From Pseudomonas sp. GM74 (GTDB taxonomy: Bacteria > Pseudomonadota > Gammaproteobacteria > Pseudomonadales > Pseudomonadaceae): DNA of 64,000 nt. The notes below the pieces were generated by a model. That model had not been told where the DNA came from. It saw only the letters and a program-made list of their open reading frames with translations, and did no database searches. Shown here one piece after another: positions 52,807-61,151 of this stretch (positions within the stretch are counted from its first letter, which is position 1; every line of letters begins with the position of its first letter). A program made the translations under genes and the position numbers. The stretch is from positions 1 through 64,000 of the forward strand of contig NZ_AKJG01000073.1 of NCBI RefSeq assembly GCF_000282455.1. Reading direction: 5' to 3'.

Positions 52807-53668
52807 GTTTAGATCTCAGGCAGGTACAGGAATGCCAGTGGGGAGTCAACTCTTCCGTAATCAGTCCGTTGTTTAAATCTATAGTCATCGATGCAAGAGA
52901 GTTGTCTTGATATCTGAAGCCTTGATTATGCTCCGTATGAAGCTTGATTTTTTTTATCAGAGTACCTAATGCTAGGTTTCTCTGTAACAGGCTTAAGTTT
53001 TGCGCAGGCATAGTAATGTTTTGGTCAACGCAGAAATTCAACAAGGCAGACCAGGTATTTCGACTTTCGTTGATCTTTTCATAGTTCAATTGCCTCTCTA
53101 CAAGGCAAAAATGACAGGCATTTCCAATGTTGGGAATGTATGGTTGACTTATGCGAAAAATATCCCCGCTTAAGTATGCTATTGAGATGGCACTGTTTGG
53201 AGACGAATCTGCTAAACAAAAGTATAGATTTTTAAGTTTCTAATAATTATATTGCATGCAGACTATTTTAATTAGAAATGCATTGTCTCGGGCTCGGTCA
53301 ACTAAGGATTCCAAGTCGTTCACTATTTCGTGATCGAATTTTACCTCTTGATCAATGAGTGCTTTGAATTCTTCTCGGTTGCTCCAGTCATGTGCTATTA
53401 ATACTTTTTTGAAGTATATCTCCGATGGTTGATTTTTTAGTCCTATGGCGAGGTTCAAGAATGTATAGGTTTCTTTTATAGGTAGTTTTTGGGCGGATAC
53501 TATTTTGTCGAATAGCGCTTTTGGTATCCTAGATGGTTGTTGTTTTTTTAGTTCTTGCAGTACGATTAATAGTTTTTTTGAGTCGGTTTTTGATGCGCCA
53601 TTGGTAGATATGATTAGTGATTCATTAGGTAGGCTTATAATGTCAAATTCTGAAAATATCAGTTGCAT
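52787..53668 (-). pseudogene. mcbB: McbB-like cyclodehydratase partner, split by an in-frame TAG
   Basis: The ATG at 53668 follows AGGAGG. The first 142 codons end at a TAG at 53240-53242; the same frame continues at once for a further 150 codons to the stop at 52787 (about 292 residues in all against 295 for Escherichia coli McbB). Part 1 (res. 1-142) holds the N-terminal winged-helix that binds the leader (ISLPNESLIISTNGASKTDS...). Part 2 has SGDIFRISQPYIPNIGNACHFCLVER and ends with ELTPHWHSCTCL, matching FRIDGVYSPDLGTPCHFC and the CxC end of McbB, the four zinc Cys. Absence of a start codon near the TAG in part 2 (first is a TTG at 53089) suggests a nonsense mutation, a recoded/readthrough codon or a sequencing error. 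Confidence 0.85.
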
Positions 53669-53680
53669 TTATCTCCTCCT

Positions 53681-53709
53681 AAAGGATCTTTCGCTTTGAA
53701 AGATCCTTT
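53681..53709 (-). promoter_or_regulatory. Intercistronic hairpin between mcbA and mcbB
   Basis: A perfect 12-bp stem AAAGGATCTTTC / GAAAGATCCTTT with loop AAAGC (minus strand), ending 1 nt before AGGAGG of mcbB. There is no U-run after it on the minus strand, so it is more likely a processing or mRNA-stability element, or a partial attenuator that keeps the precursor transcript more abundant than the enzyme transcript. On the plus strand it would also end with TTTT. Confidence 0.7.
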
Positions 53710-53750
53710 TAGCCTGGGAAGCTAGTAAGTAGTTTTATTATCGGTTTCAA

Positions 53751-53978
53751 CTACATACTTCTACAGCCACCGGTGCCACCACCGCCAGTGCCTCCTGCTC
53801 CGCCACAGCCACCATTTCCTCCACCACTACCACCGCTGCATCCGCCACCCCCACCACATCCACCGCTGCCCCCGCAACCTCCTGCACCTCCAGAGCCACC
53901 AGCGACTTGCGGATTGGGGTTTGATCCAACACTATTTCTAAAATTGAATAGCACTTTTCCAAGTTCGTTGTTTTTCAT
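53751..53978 (-). CDS. mcbA: Microcin B17-like precursor peptide (McbA-like)
   Basis: 75 aa from the ATG at 53978 (an in-frame GTG at 54005 is less likely). Residues 1-26 (MKNNELGKVLFNFRNSVGSN then PNPQVA) look like a leader, the same length as that of McbA, with amphipathic ELGKVLFNF in place of the McbB-binding SEFGVVLS. Residues 27-75 are almost only Gly with Cys at 35, 41, 47, 58 and 72, Ser at 29, 38, 48, 51 and 74, and Thr at 64 and 69. The Cys47-Ser48 pair would give a bis-heterocycle. McbA of Escherichia coli has the same style. The mature product should be a thiazole/oxazole peptide; microcin B17 inhibits DNA gyrase, which is the first target to test. The gene heads the cluster. Confidence 0.88.
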   Translation of the reverse strand: MKNNELGKVLFNFRNSVGSNPNPQVAGGSGGAGGCGGSGGCGGGGGCSGGSGGGNGGCGGAGGTGGGGTGGCRSM

Positions 53979-54005
53979 TTTGTTTTTACTCGTTGTGTTT
54001 ACCAC

Positions 54006-54388
54006 TCGGTATTAAGTGGTGCTGCAAGAATTAGTTGATTTTATTGTTGGGTGCAAGCGAGAGAGTTTTGTGTTGTGGGGGAATTCCTGCATGTTTTAAA
54101 GATGCGTCCTACATGATGTTCGGAACCTTAGTGGTTTGGTTTGGTTTTGGTGAGGTTTATTTCTAGTGTGGATCTGTGGAATTCCTTTTTGAAACTGTGT
54201 TTTAGTTTTCGGAAAGCAGAAATGATCTTGCTGTGCTGAGTAAAATATTTCTGTAGGAGTAAATGTGCGTTTTGTACTTTTTTTATGGTTTTTTATTTAC
54301 TTCGGAAGCTATTTTTTTTAAAAAATCGACGAACGGTAGGCCTTGTTTTTTGATCGTCCGTTTTGTTCGAGTAGGGAGCGCTGGGCTT
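54006..54388. other. AT-rich region upstream of mcbA
   Basis: 380 bp with no coding sequence. It must contain the mcb promoter on the minus strand; a loose pair TTGCAC-17 bp-TAATTC at 54028-54056 is the best candidate seen but matches the consensus poorly. Runs of T and A are common. It ends where the DUF971-like duplication begins. Confidence 0.5.
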
Positions 54389-54475
54389 TACGTCTGCGGG
54401 TTATCGAGTTGCACTCGCAGGGGATGGCCTGCAACTGGTCTTCAGCGATGGGCATACGGGGGATTTCCCCGTGAC
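54389..54475 (+). pseudogene. Decayed duplicate of the DUF971 3' end
   Basis: 54424-54451 is identical to 49187-49214 over 28 bases, and the flanks match in most positions back to about 54389 (TGCGGGTTATCGA against TGCGGGTAATCGA) and on to about 54475. One base is lost (CAGGGGATGG versus CAGGGCTATGG) and the reading frame and end of the gene are gone. This is a leftover of DUF971 on the far side of the AT-rich microcin island, consistent with insertion of the island at the gene's 3' end. Confidence 0.75.
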
Positions 54476-54509
54476 CCTATCTTGCCGGACTCCCTGGCTG
54501 AACCGGCCT

Positions 54510-54592
54510 CCTGTAGGAGCTGCCGCAGGCTGCGATCTTTTTGCTCTGCTCTCAGGAGATCGCAGCCTCGTTTCACTCGACAGCTCCTACAA
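54510..54592. repeat. REP-like long hairpin
   Basis: TGTAGGAGCTGCCGCAGGCT and GCGATC at about 54511-54537, then inverted GATCGCAGCCTCG and GACAGCTCCTACA at about 54558-54592. This is the GTAGGAGCTGCCGCAGGC-type REP of Pseudomonas, in inverted arrangement. Confidence 0.8.
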
Positions 54593-54617
54593 GTCCTTGC
54601 CAGGAAAAAACCAAAAG

Positions 54618-54631
54618 AGTACAAATGTACT
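54618..54631. promoter_or_regulatory. LexA2 operator
   Basis: AGTACAAATGTACT is a perfect 14-bp palindrome, matching the known LexA2 box type (GTAC-N4-GTAC/GTGC) of Pseudomonas, not the CTGT-N8-ACAG box of LexA1. It covers the proposed ATG of lexA2, so repression would block both transcription and initiation of the mutagenesis cassette. Confidence 0.8.
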
Positions 54632-55242
54632 CCATGACGACTCTGACTCCCCGCCGTACCGCCATCCTGACCTTCATCCGCGATCGCATCGCCGAGCACG
54701 GTCAGCCTCCGAGCCTCGCTGAAATCAGCGAGGCGTTCGGTTTCGCCTCCCGCAGCGTGGCGCGCAAGCATGTGCTGGCGCTGACCGAGGCCGGGTTTAT
54801 CGAGGTCAACCCGCATCAGGCCCGGGGCATACGCCTGCTCGGGCAGCCGCCGCGTCCCGAGTTGCTGGACATCCCGGTACTTGGCCGGGTGGCGGCCGGT
54901 GCGCCGATCGGTGCCGATGCCGAGGTGCACAGCCGTTTGCTGCTCGATCCGTCGATCTTCTCGCGGGTGCCGGACTACATGTTGCGGGTCCGGGGCGATT
55001 CGATGATCGAGGACGGCATTCTCGACGGCGATCTGGTGGGCGTGCACCGTAACCCCGAGGCGCTCAACGGCCAGATCGTCGTGGCGCGGCTCGACGGTGA
55101 AGTCACCATCAAGCGCTTCGAGCGGCTCGGCGATGTGGTTCGCCTGCTGCCGCGCAACCCGGCCTACCAGCCGATCATTGTGAACGCCGATCAGGACCTC
55201 GCCATCGAAGGCGTGTTCTGTGGCCTGGTGAGGCAAGGCTGA
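54625..55242 (+). CDS. lexA2: LexA2 repressor
   Basis: 205 aa from the ATG at 54625 (AAAAGAG five bases upstream; MTTLTPRR at 54634 is an alternative). N-terminal winged HTH (ILTFIRDRIAEHGQPPSLAE, FASRSVARKHV) and a C-terminal self-cleavage domain: Ala-Gly bond in GRVAAGAPIGAD near 90, Ser in VRGDSMIEDGI near 127 and Lys in VTIKRFERLG near 164. It represses the imuA-imuB-dnaE2 genes behind it and itself, until activated RecA triggers cleavage after DNA damage. imuA starts in its stop codon. Confidence 0.92.
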   Translation: MYSMTTLTPRRTAILTFIRDRIAEHGQPPSLAEISEAFGFASRSVARKHVLALTEAGFIEVNPHQARGIRLLGQPPRPELLDIPVLGRVAAGAPIGADAEVHSRLLLDPSIFSRVPDYMLRVRGDSMIEDGILDGDLVGVHRNPEALNGQIVVARLDGEVTIKRFERLGDVVRLLPRNPAYQPIIVNADQDLAIEGVFCGLVRQG

Positions 55243-55859
55243 TGGGTGCCGTCGTTGCGCTGGATACGCTGTTCAATGGCGGCCAGGTCTGGAAGGGCCG
55301 GCCTGCGCCACCGGCCGCCAGCCCGCAACCCACCGGGCATGCTGCACTGGACGCGGCATTGCCCAGCGGCGGCTGGCCTGAGGCGGCGCTGACGGAAATC
55401 CTGCTGGCCGGGCAGGGCGTGGGCGAGTTGCAACTGGTGTGGCCGACGCTGGCACGGCTGTCGGCGGCGGGCGAACGCATCGTGCTGGTGGCGCCGCCTT
55501 ATGTGCCGTATCCCCAGGCGTGGCAGGGCGCCGGGGTCGATCTGCGTCAGCTGTCGATCATCCGGGCCAGCGAGCGCGATGCGCTGTGGGCCGCGGAGCA
55601 ATGCCTGCGTTCGGGCAGTTGCGGCGCGGTGCTGTGCTGGCCGCACAAGGCCGATGACCGCGCCTTGCGCCGCTTGCAGGTGGCGGCGGAAACCGGCCAG
55701 ACCCTGGCCTTCGCCTATCGCCCCCTCGGTGAAGCGATCAACCCTTCGCCGGCGGCCTTGCGCATTGCCATCGATGCCCGGCCGGCACAACTGCGCGTGC
55801 TCAAGTGCCGTGGCGGCCTGGTCCGTTCGGCACCGATTGCCTTCGCCGTGGGGCATTGA
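55242..55859 (+). CDS. imuA: ImuA (SulA/RecA-like) translesion-synthesis accessory protein
   Basis: 205 aa; the ATG shares one base with the lexA2 stop. LDTLFNGGQVWKGR near 8, ALDAALPSGGWPEAALTEIL near 35 (RecA-fold start lacking a full Walker A) and LRVLKCRGGLVRSAPIAFAV at the C-terminus are typical of Pseudomonas ImuA. It is thought to bind RecA and ImuB and to recruit the error-prone complex. It is the second gene of the SOS mutagenesis cassette. Confidence 0.9.
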   Translation: MGAVVALDTLFNGGQVWKGRPAPPAASPQPTGHAALDAALPSGGWPEAALTEILLAGQGVGELQLVWPTLARLSAAGERIVLVAPPYVPYPQAWQGAGVDLRQLSIIRASERDALWAAEQCLRSGSCGAVLCWPHKADDRALRRLQVAAETGQTLAFAYRPLGEAINPSPAALRIAIDARPAQLRVLKCRGGLVRSAPIAFAVGH

Positions 55860-55866
55860 GGTTGCC

Positions 55867-57282
55867 ATGCGCTGGGTCTGTATTCTTTTCCCGCAATTGG
55901 CGCTGGACGCGGTACTGCGTCAGCGCGCCGATCCCGATGAACCCCTGGCGTTGCTGACTGGCCCGGCCCAGCGCCGGGTGCTGCAGGCTGTCAACGGCGC
56001 GGCGCGGGCGCTGGGTTTGCGTCCCGGTCAGTCCATGAGCGCGGCACAGGCCTTGAGCAAAGGTTTTGTCACGGCCGAATACGACGCCGCTGAAATCGAA
56101 CACTGGCAGCAGTTTCTCGCCGCCTGGGCCTATCGTTTCAGTTCCCAGGTCAGCGTGCATTACCCCCGGGCCGTGGTGTTCGAGATCGAATCCAGCCTCG
56201 GCCTCTTCGGCGCCTGGCCGCAATTCGAAGCGCTTTTGCGCCGTGAGCTCGGCGAACTGGGGTTTCGGCACCGCATCGTGGCCGCGCCCAATCCGGTGGC
56301 GGCGCGGGTGCTGGCCAACGCCTATGACGGCTTGGTGGTGCCGGACGATCAAGCCTTGCAGCATCATCTGGGGCAAATGCCCGTTGACCGGATCGGCTTG
56401 GAAGCACCGGTCGCCACGGCCTTGTCGCGCATGGGCCTGCGCACCTTGAGCCAGGTGCAGGCGCTGCCCCGGCATAGCCTGGCCCGGCGTTTCGAGGCCC
56501 AGGTGCTCAAGCATCTGGATGCCCTGTCGGGGTTGCGGCGGCTGGCGCTGGCGTTCTACCTGCCGCCGGACCGCTTCGATGTGCGCATCGAGCTCAATTT
56601 CGATGTGCAGTCCCATCAAGCCTTGCTGTTTCCGTTGCGCCGGTTGACGGGCGATCTGTCGGCGTTCCTGTGCGGTCGCGACAGCGGCGTACAGCGTTTC
56701 GACCTGCATCTGGAACACGCCGGGTTGCCGGACACGCTGATCAAGGTCGGCCTGCTCAGCGCCGAGCGGGATGCGGCGATGCTCTTCGAACTGGCCCGAG
56801 GGCGGCTGGAGCAGGTCCAGGTCGAGGCACCGGTGCGCGGCTTTCGCTTGCGCGCCGAGGATTTGCCGACCTTCGTGCCCCAGCATCAGGCACTGTTCGA
56901 CGATCGCCCGCAGCAGTCCTTGCCCTGGGAGCAATTGCGCGAACGCCTGCGTGCACGGCTGGGGGATGACGCGGTGCATGGCTTGCGCTTCCAGGCCGAT
57001 CACCGCCCCGAGTGTGCGTGGCAGGCCCGTGCCGACAGCCAGCCCTGCGCGGTGCCGGCCGCGGTGAAACGGCCGGGCTGGCTGCTGACTGAACCGCTGG
57101 CCGTGCATCAGGGCTCGGCGCGCATCCTCATGGGGCCGGAGCGTATCGAGTCCGGCTGGTGGGACGGCGACGACGTACGCCGCGACTATTACCTGATCGA
57201 AACCCGTGCCGGCCAACAGGGCTGGGCCTACCGGGCGGTCGGTGAGGACGGCCCGCTGTGGTTGCAGGGCTGGTTCGCATGA
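55867..57282 (+). CDS. imuB: ImuB, inactive Y-family polymerase subunit
   Basis: 471 aa from the ATG at 55867 (TGAGGTTGCC just before). The N-terminus [20 protein letters not shown] lacks the catalytic Asp of DinB (DMDxFFA), and the second acidic pair is also absent, as known for Imu[21 protein letters not shown] near 100 and little-finger-like [20 protein letters not shown] near 250 follow. It bridges the beta clamp, ImuA and DnaE2. It overlaps dnaE2 by 4 bp. Confidence 0.92.
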   Translation: MRWVCILFPQLALDAVLRQRADPDEPLALLTGPAQRRVLQAVNGAARALGLRPGQSMSAAQALSKGFVTAEYDAAEIEHWQQFLAAWAYRFSSQVSVHYPRAVVFEIESSLGLFGAWPQFEALLRRELGELGFRHRIVAAPNPVAARVLANAYDGLVVPDDQALQHHLGQMPVDRIGLEAPVATALSRMGLRTLSQVQALPRHSLARRFEAQVLKHLDALSGLRRLALAFYLPPDRFDVRIELNFDVQSHQALLFPLRRLTGDLSAFLCGRDSGVQRFDLHLEHAGLPDTLIKVGLLSAERDAAMLFELARGRLEQVQVEAPVRGFRLRAEDLPTFVPQHQALFDDRPQQSLPWEQLRERLRARLGDDAVHGLRFQADHRPECAWQARADSQPCAVPAAVKRPGWLLTEPLAVHQGSARILMGPERIESGWWDGDDVRRDYYLIETRAGQQGWAYRAVGEDGPLWLQGWFA

Positions 57283-60200
57283 GCAGCGACTATGCCGAAC
57301 TGCACTGCCTGTCGAACTTCAGTTTCCAGCGCGGTGCCTCCAGTGCCCTCGAGCTGTTCCAGCGCGCGAAAAAACAGGGTTACCAAGCTCTGGCGATCAC
57401 CGACGAATGCACCCTGGCGGGCATCGTGCGTGCCTGGCAAGCGGCAAAGTCCGTGGAGTTGCCGCTGATCATCGGCAGTGAAATGCGCATCGAGAACGGT
57501 CCGAAACTGGTGCTGCTGGTGGAGAGCCTCGAGGGCTATCAGGCGCTGTGCCGATTGATCACCCGTGCCCGGCGCCGCACGCAAAAAGGCCAGTATCAGG
57601 TGCTGCGTGAAGACTTCAGCGAACCTTTGCCGGGATTGCTGGCGTTGTGGGTACCGGACGCTGTCGATGCCTTTGAACAGGGCCGGTGGCTCAAGCAGGT
57701 CTTCGCCGAGCGCCTGTGGCTGGCGGTGCAGTTGCATCGCGGTCAGGACGATGCCCAGCGTCTGGATGATCTGCTGAGCCTGGCCAGGGCGTTGCGCATT
57801 GCGGCCGTGGCCAGTGGCGATGTGCACATGCACGCTCGCGGCCGGCGCGCCTTGCAGGACACAATGACCGCGATCCGTCATCACCTGCCGGTGGCCGATG
57901 CCGGGTTGCGCCTGCATCCCAACGGCGAACGCCATCTGCGCGGCCTGGACGTGTTGCGGGCGCTTTATCCACCAGAGTTGCTGGCCGAAACGCTGAGCAT
58001 CGCCCGGCGTTGCACCTTTGATCTTGGTCAGTTGCGTTACCAATACCCCCGCGAACTGGTGCCGCAAGGGCACTCGGCCACCTCGTGGCTGCGTCATTTG
58101 ACCGAGGAAGGCATCGAGTGGCGCTGGCCAAAAGGGCCGAAAAGCGAAGTGCTGGTGCAGATCGACAAGGAGCTGCAACTGATCGCGGAACTGGGCTATG
58201 AAAGCTATTTCCTGACGGTCCACGACATCGTCCGCTTTGCCCGCCAGCAACAGATTCTTTGTCAGGGTCGTGGTTCTGCCGCTAACTCGGCCGTGTGTTT
58301 TGCCCTGGGGATCACCGAAATCGATCCGGATCGCACCACGTTGCTGTTCGAGCGCTTCCTGTCCAAAGAACGTAACGAACCGCCGGACATCGACGTCGAT
58401 TTCGAACATGAACGCCGCGAAGAAGTCTTGCAGTACGTGTTCCAGCATTATGGCCGGGCCCGCGCTGCGCTGACGGCGGTGGTCAGCACCTATCATGCGG
58501 CCGGTGCGGTGCGTGATGTGGCCAAGGCCTTGGGCTTGCCGTCGGACCAGATCAACGCCCTGGCCGATTGCTGTGGTCACTGGAGCGATGAAATGCCGCC
58601 CGTTGAACGCCTGCGCGAGGGCGGTTTCGACCCCGAGAGTCCGGTGCTGCACCGGGTGCTGAGCCTGACGGGGCAGTTGATCGGCTTCCCCCGGCATTTG
58701 TCCCAGCACCCCGGCGGTTTCGTGATTTCCGAGCAGCCGCTGGACAGTCTGGTGCCGGTGGAAAATGCCGCCATGGCCGAGCGCACCATCATCCAGTGGG
58801 ACAAGGATGACCTCGACGCGGTCGGTTTGCTCAAGGTCGATATCCTGGCGCTGGGCATGCTCAGCGCGATTCGCCGATGTTTCGATCTGCTGCGCCGGCA
58901 CCGGGGTCTGGACCTGAGTCTGGCGACCATCCCGTCCGAGGATGCGGCCACCTACGAGATGATCGGCCGGGCCGACACCATCGGCGTGTTCCAGATCGAG
59001 TCCCGGGCGCAGATGTCGATGTTGCCGAGGCTCAGGCCCAAGACCTTTTACGATCTGGTGATCGAGGTCGCCATCGTTCGGCCGGGGCCGATCCAGGGCG
59101 GCATGGTGCACCCGTACCTGCGGCGACGGAACAAGGAAGAGCCGGAGGCGTATCCGTCGCCGGAACTGGAAGTGGTGCTCAAGCGCACCCTCGGCGTGCC
59201 GCTGTTTCAGGAACAGGTGATGCAGATTGCCATCGTCGCCGCCGACTACAGCCCCGGCGAGGCCGACCAGCTACGCCGCTCCATGGCCGCGTGGAAACGC
59301 CACGGCGGGCTAGAACCGCACAAGGAACGGCTGGCCGCCGGCATGAAAAAAAACGGCTACACCGCCGAATTCGCCGCGCAGATCTTCGAGCAGATCAAGG
59401 GCTTTGGCAGCTACGGTTTTCCCGAGTCCCACGCGGCCAGTTTTGCCTTGCTGACCTACGCCAGTTGCTGGTTGAAATGCCACGAGCCGGCGGCCTTCGC
59501 CTGTGCGCTGATCAACAGTTGGCCGATGGGGTTCTACAGCCCGGACCAGATTCTGCAGGACGTTCGGCGTCATCATTTGCAGGTTCGCCCGGTGGACGTG
59601 CGCGCCAGTGACTGGGATTGCAGCCTGGAGCCGATCGCCGGTGCGCAACCGGCGATTCGCATGGGGCTACGCATGATCAAGGGCTTTCGCGAGGACGAGG
59701 CCCGACGCATCGAAGCGGCACGCTCCAAAGGCGCGTTTGCCGACATCGCCGACCTGGGCGAACGGGCGCGACTCGATGCCCGCGCCCAGGAGCAACTGGC
59801 CGATGCCGGTGCGTTACGTGGCCTGGCCGGCGACCGGCATCGGGCACGTTGGGAAGTGGCCGGGGTACAAAAGCAGTTGGGTCTGTTCGCCGGCGTGCCG
59901 AGCCAGGAGGAGGACGCGGTGTCGTTGCCAACGCCCACCGTCGGTGAGGACCTGCAAGCCGATTACGCCAGCGTCGGCACCACCCTCGGGCCGCATCCGT
60001 TGGCCCTGTTGCGCGGTGAGTTGAAGGCCCGGCGCTGCCGCAGTTCGAAGGAGTTGCTGGACGTCGAGCATGGTCGGCCAGTCAGTGTTGCCGGGCTGGT
60101 CACCGGCCGACAACGCCCGGCCACCGCCAGCGGTGTGACCTTCGTCACCCTGGAAGACGAGTTCGGCAACGTCAACGTGGTGGTGTGGCGGGACCTGGCC

Positions 60201-60356
60201 GAGCGGCAGCGCCAGGTGCTGGTCGGCTCGCAGTTGCTCAAGGTCGATGGGCGTTGGGAGAAGGAGGGGGAGGTCCGGCATCTGATAGCCGGACGGTTGA
60301 GTGATCTGAGTTCGTTGTTGGATGGCATTACTGTGCGCAGCCGGGATTTTCACTAA
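57279..60356 (+). CDS. dnaE2: Error-prone DNA polymerase DnaE2 (ImuC)
   Basis: 1025 aa, full length. PHP domain at the N-terminus ([20 protein letters not shown], then DECTLAGIV), palm with the catalytic acids around [18 protein letters not shown] and [20 protein letters not shown] near 370, fingers with the AFALI-type blocks ([20 protein letters not shown]), and a C-terminal OB-fold ([20 protein letters not shown]). It carries out damage-induced mutagenic synthesis with ImuA and ImuB; it is not the replicase. Start ATG at 57279 overlaps imuB. Confidence 0.95.
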   Translation: MSSDYAELHCLSNFSFQRGASSALELFQRAKKQGYQALAITDECTLAGIVRAWQAAKSVELPLIIGSEMRIENGPKLVLLVESLEGYQALCRLITRARRRTQKGQYQVLREDFSEPLPGLLALWVPDAVDAFEQGRWLKQVFAERLWLAVQLHRGQDDAQRLDDLLSLARALRIAAVASGDVHMHARGRRALQDTMTAIRHHLPVADAGLRLHPNGERHLRGLDVLRALYPPELLAETLSIARRCTFDLGQLRYQYPRELVPQGHSATSWLRHLTEEGIEWRWPKGPKSEVLVQIDKELQLIAELGYESYFLTVHDIVRFARQQQILCQGRGSAANSAVCFALGITEIDPDRTTLLFERFLSKERNEPPDIDVDFEHERREEVLQYVFQHYGRARAALTAVVSTYHAAGAVRDVAKALGLPSDQINALADCCGHWSDEMPPVERLREGGFDPESPVLHRVLSLTGQLIGFPRHLSQHPGGFVISEQPLDSLVPVENAAMAERTIIQWDKDDLDAVGLLKVDILALGMLSAIRRCFDLLRRHRGLDLSLATIPSEDAATYEMIGRADTIGVFQIESRAQMSMLPRLRPKTFYDLVIEVAIVRPGPIQGGMVHPYLRRRNKEEPEAYPSPELEVVLKRTLGVPLFQEQVMQIAIVAADYSPGEADQLRRSMAAWKRHGGLEPHKERLAAGMKKNGYTAEFAAQIFEQIKGFGSYGFPESHAASFALLTYASCWLKCHEPAAFACALINSWPMGFYSPDQILQDVRRHHLQVRPVDVRASDWDCSLEPIAGAQPAIRMGLRMIKGFREDEARRIEAARSKGAFADIADLGERARLDARAQEQLADAGALRGLAGDRHRARWEVAGVQKQLGLFAGVPSQEEDAVSLPTPTVGEDLQADYASVGTTLGPHPLALLRGELKARRCRSSKELLDVEHGRPVSVAGLVTGRQRPATASGVTFVTLEDEFGNVNVVVWRDLAERQRQVLVGSQLLKVDGRWEKEGEVRHLIAGRLSDLSSLLDGITVRSRDFH

Positions 60357-60366
60357 CGCTGCAACT

Positions 60367-60461
60367 CCTGTGGGAGCGAGCTTGCTCGCGATAGCGGTGT
60401 ATCAGACACGTTAATATTGAATGTGCCGACGCCTTCGCGGGCAAGCCCGCTCCCACAGGTT
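60367..60461. repeat. REP pair
   Basis: CTGTGGGAGCGAGCTTGCTC at about 60368 and TTCGCGGGCAAGCCCGCTCC at about 60433, inverted. It lies between the convergent dnaE2 and flavin-reductase genes. Confidence 0.85.
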
Positions 60462-60476
60462 TTGTGCAGCAGCGGC

Positions 60477-61139
60477 TTACTTGGTCAGCGGCCAGAACCG
60501 CTCGCCGCCCCCCGGCGCATCCGTCCAGGCTTGCAACGAGCGTGTCGGCAGATCGAAGTAATCCCGCGTGCGCGCATAGCCATGCCCGCCCATGCGTCCG
60601 ATCGCATCCAGCCCCAACTGATCGATGTACAGGGTTTTCGGGTCGATCAGTTCGTCCCGCACGTGGGCCATCAGCACTTCGCCAAAGATGATCTCCCGGG
60701 ATTGGCCGATGGACAGCGCCATCATCCGCCGGCACTCCAGCGCCACCGGGGCTTCGCCGATGCGCGGGCATTTGACCGTGGTGCCGGGGATGGCGGTGAG
60801 GCCAGCGGCGGTCAGCTCATCGAAGCCGGGGGCGAAGGGCACGGCGCAGACGTTCATGGCTTCCACCAGGGCATCGCTGACGATGTTCACGGTGAATTCC
60901 TGGTTGAGCTGAATGTTGCGGGTGGTGTCCTTGGGGCTTTGGTCGCCGTAGTTTTCCACGCCCAGGGCGAGGATGGGCGGGTCGGCCGACAGTGCATTGA
61001 AAAAGCTGAACGGCGCGGCGTTGATCCGGCCTTCGCCATCGACGGTGGTGACCAGCGCAATAGGGCGGGGCACCACACTGCCGATCAGAATCTTGTATTT
61101 GTCCCGCGGACTCAGTTGGCTGAAGTCGAAGCTTTGCAT
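60477..61139 (-). CDS. Flavin reductase-like domain protein (FMN-binding split barrel)
   Basis: 220 aa. GSVVPRPIALVTTVDGEGRI near 20, NAAPFSFFNALSADPPILAL near 40 and KDTTRNIQLNQEFTVNIVSD near 68 mark the flavin-reductase-like family; FDELTAAGLTAIPGTTVKCP and GEVLMAHVRDELID follow. It probably uses FMN, either to supply FMNH2 to an oxygenase or as an enzyme on its own. It is the last of three genes in one direction, 12 bp after the second amidohydrolase. Confidence 0.88.
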   Translation of the reverse strand: MQSFDFSQLSPRDKYKILIGSVVPRPIALVTTVDGEGRINAAPFSFFNALSADPPILALGVENYGDQSPKDTTRNIQLNQEFTVNIVSDALVEAMNVCAVPFAPGFDELTAAGLTAIPGTTVKCPRIGEAPVALECRRMMALSIGQSREIIFGEVLMAHVRDELIDPKTLYIDQLGLDAIGRMGGHGYARTRDYFDLPTRSLQAWTDAPGGGERFWPLTK

Positions 61140-61151
61140 GGGCAGAAGTCT

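Noticed and set aside
53773..54015. Plus-strand frame rich in proline opposite the precursor gene
   Set aside because: The frame is the complement of Gly/Cys codons of the mcbA core, has no ribosome site and would make a Pro repeat by chance.
54263..54637. Plus-strand 124-codon frame between the microcin island and lexA2
   Set aside because: It runs through an AT-rich non-coding stretch, the decayed DUF971 copy and a REP hairpin, with abrupt changes of composition; it is not a gene.
57228..59111. Minus-strand open frame of 627 codons over dnaE2
   Set aside because: Antisense of a gene with conserved catalytic residues; no known domain in the reverse reading.
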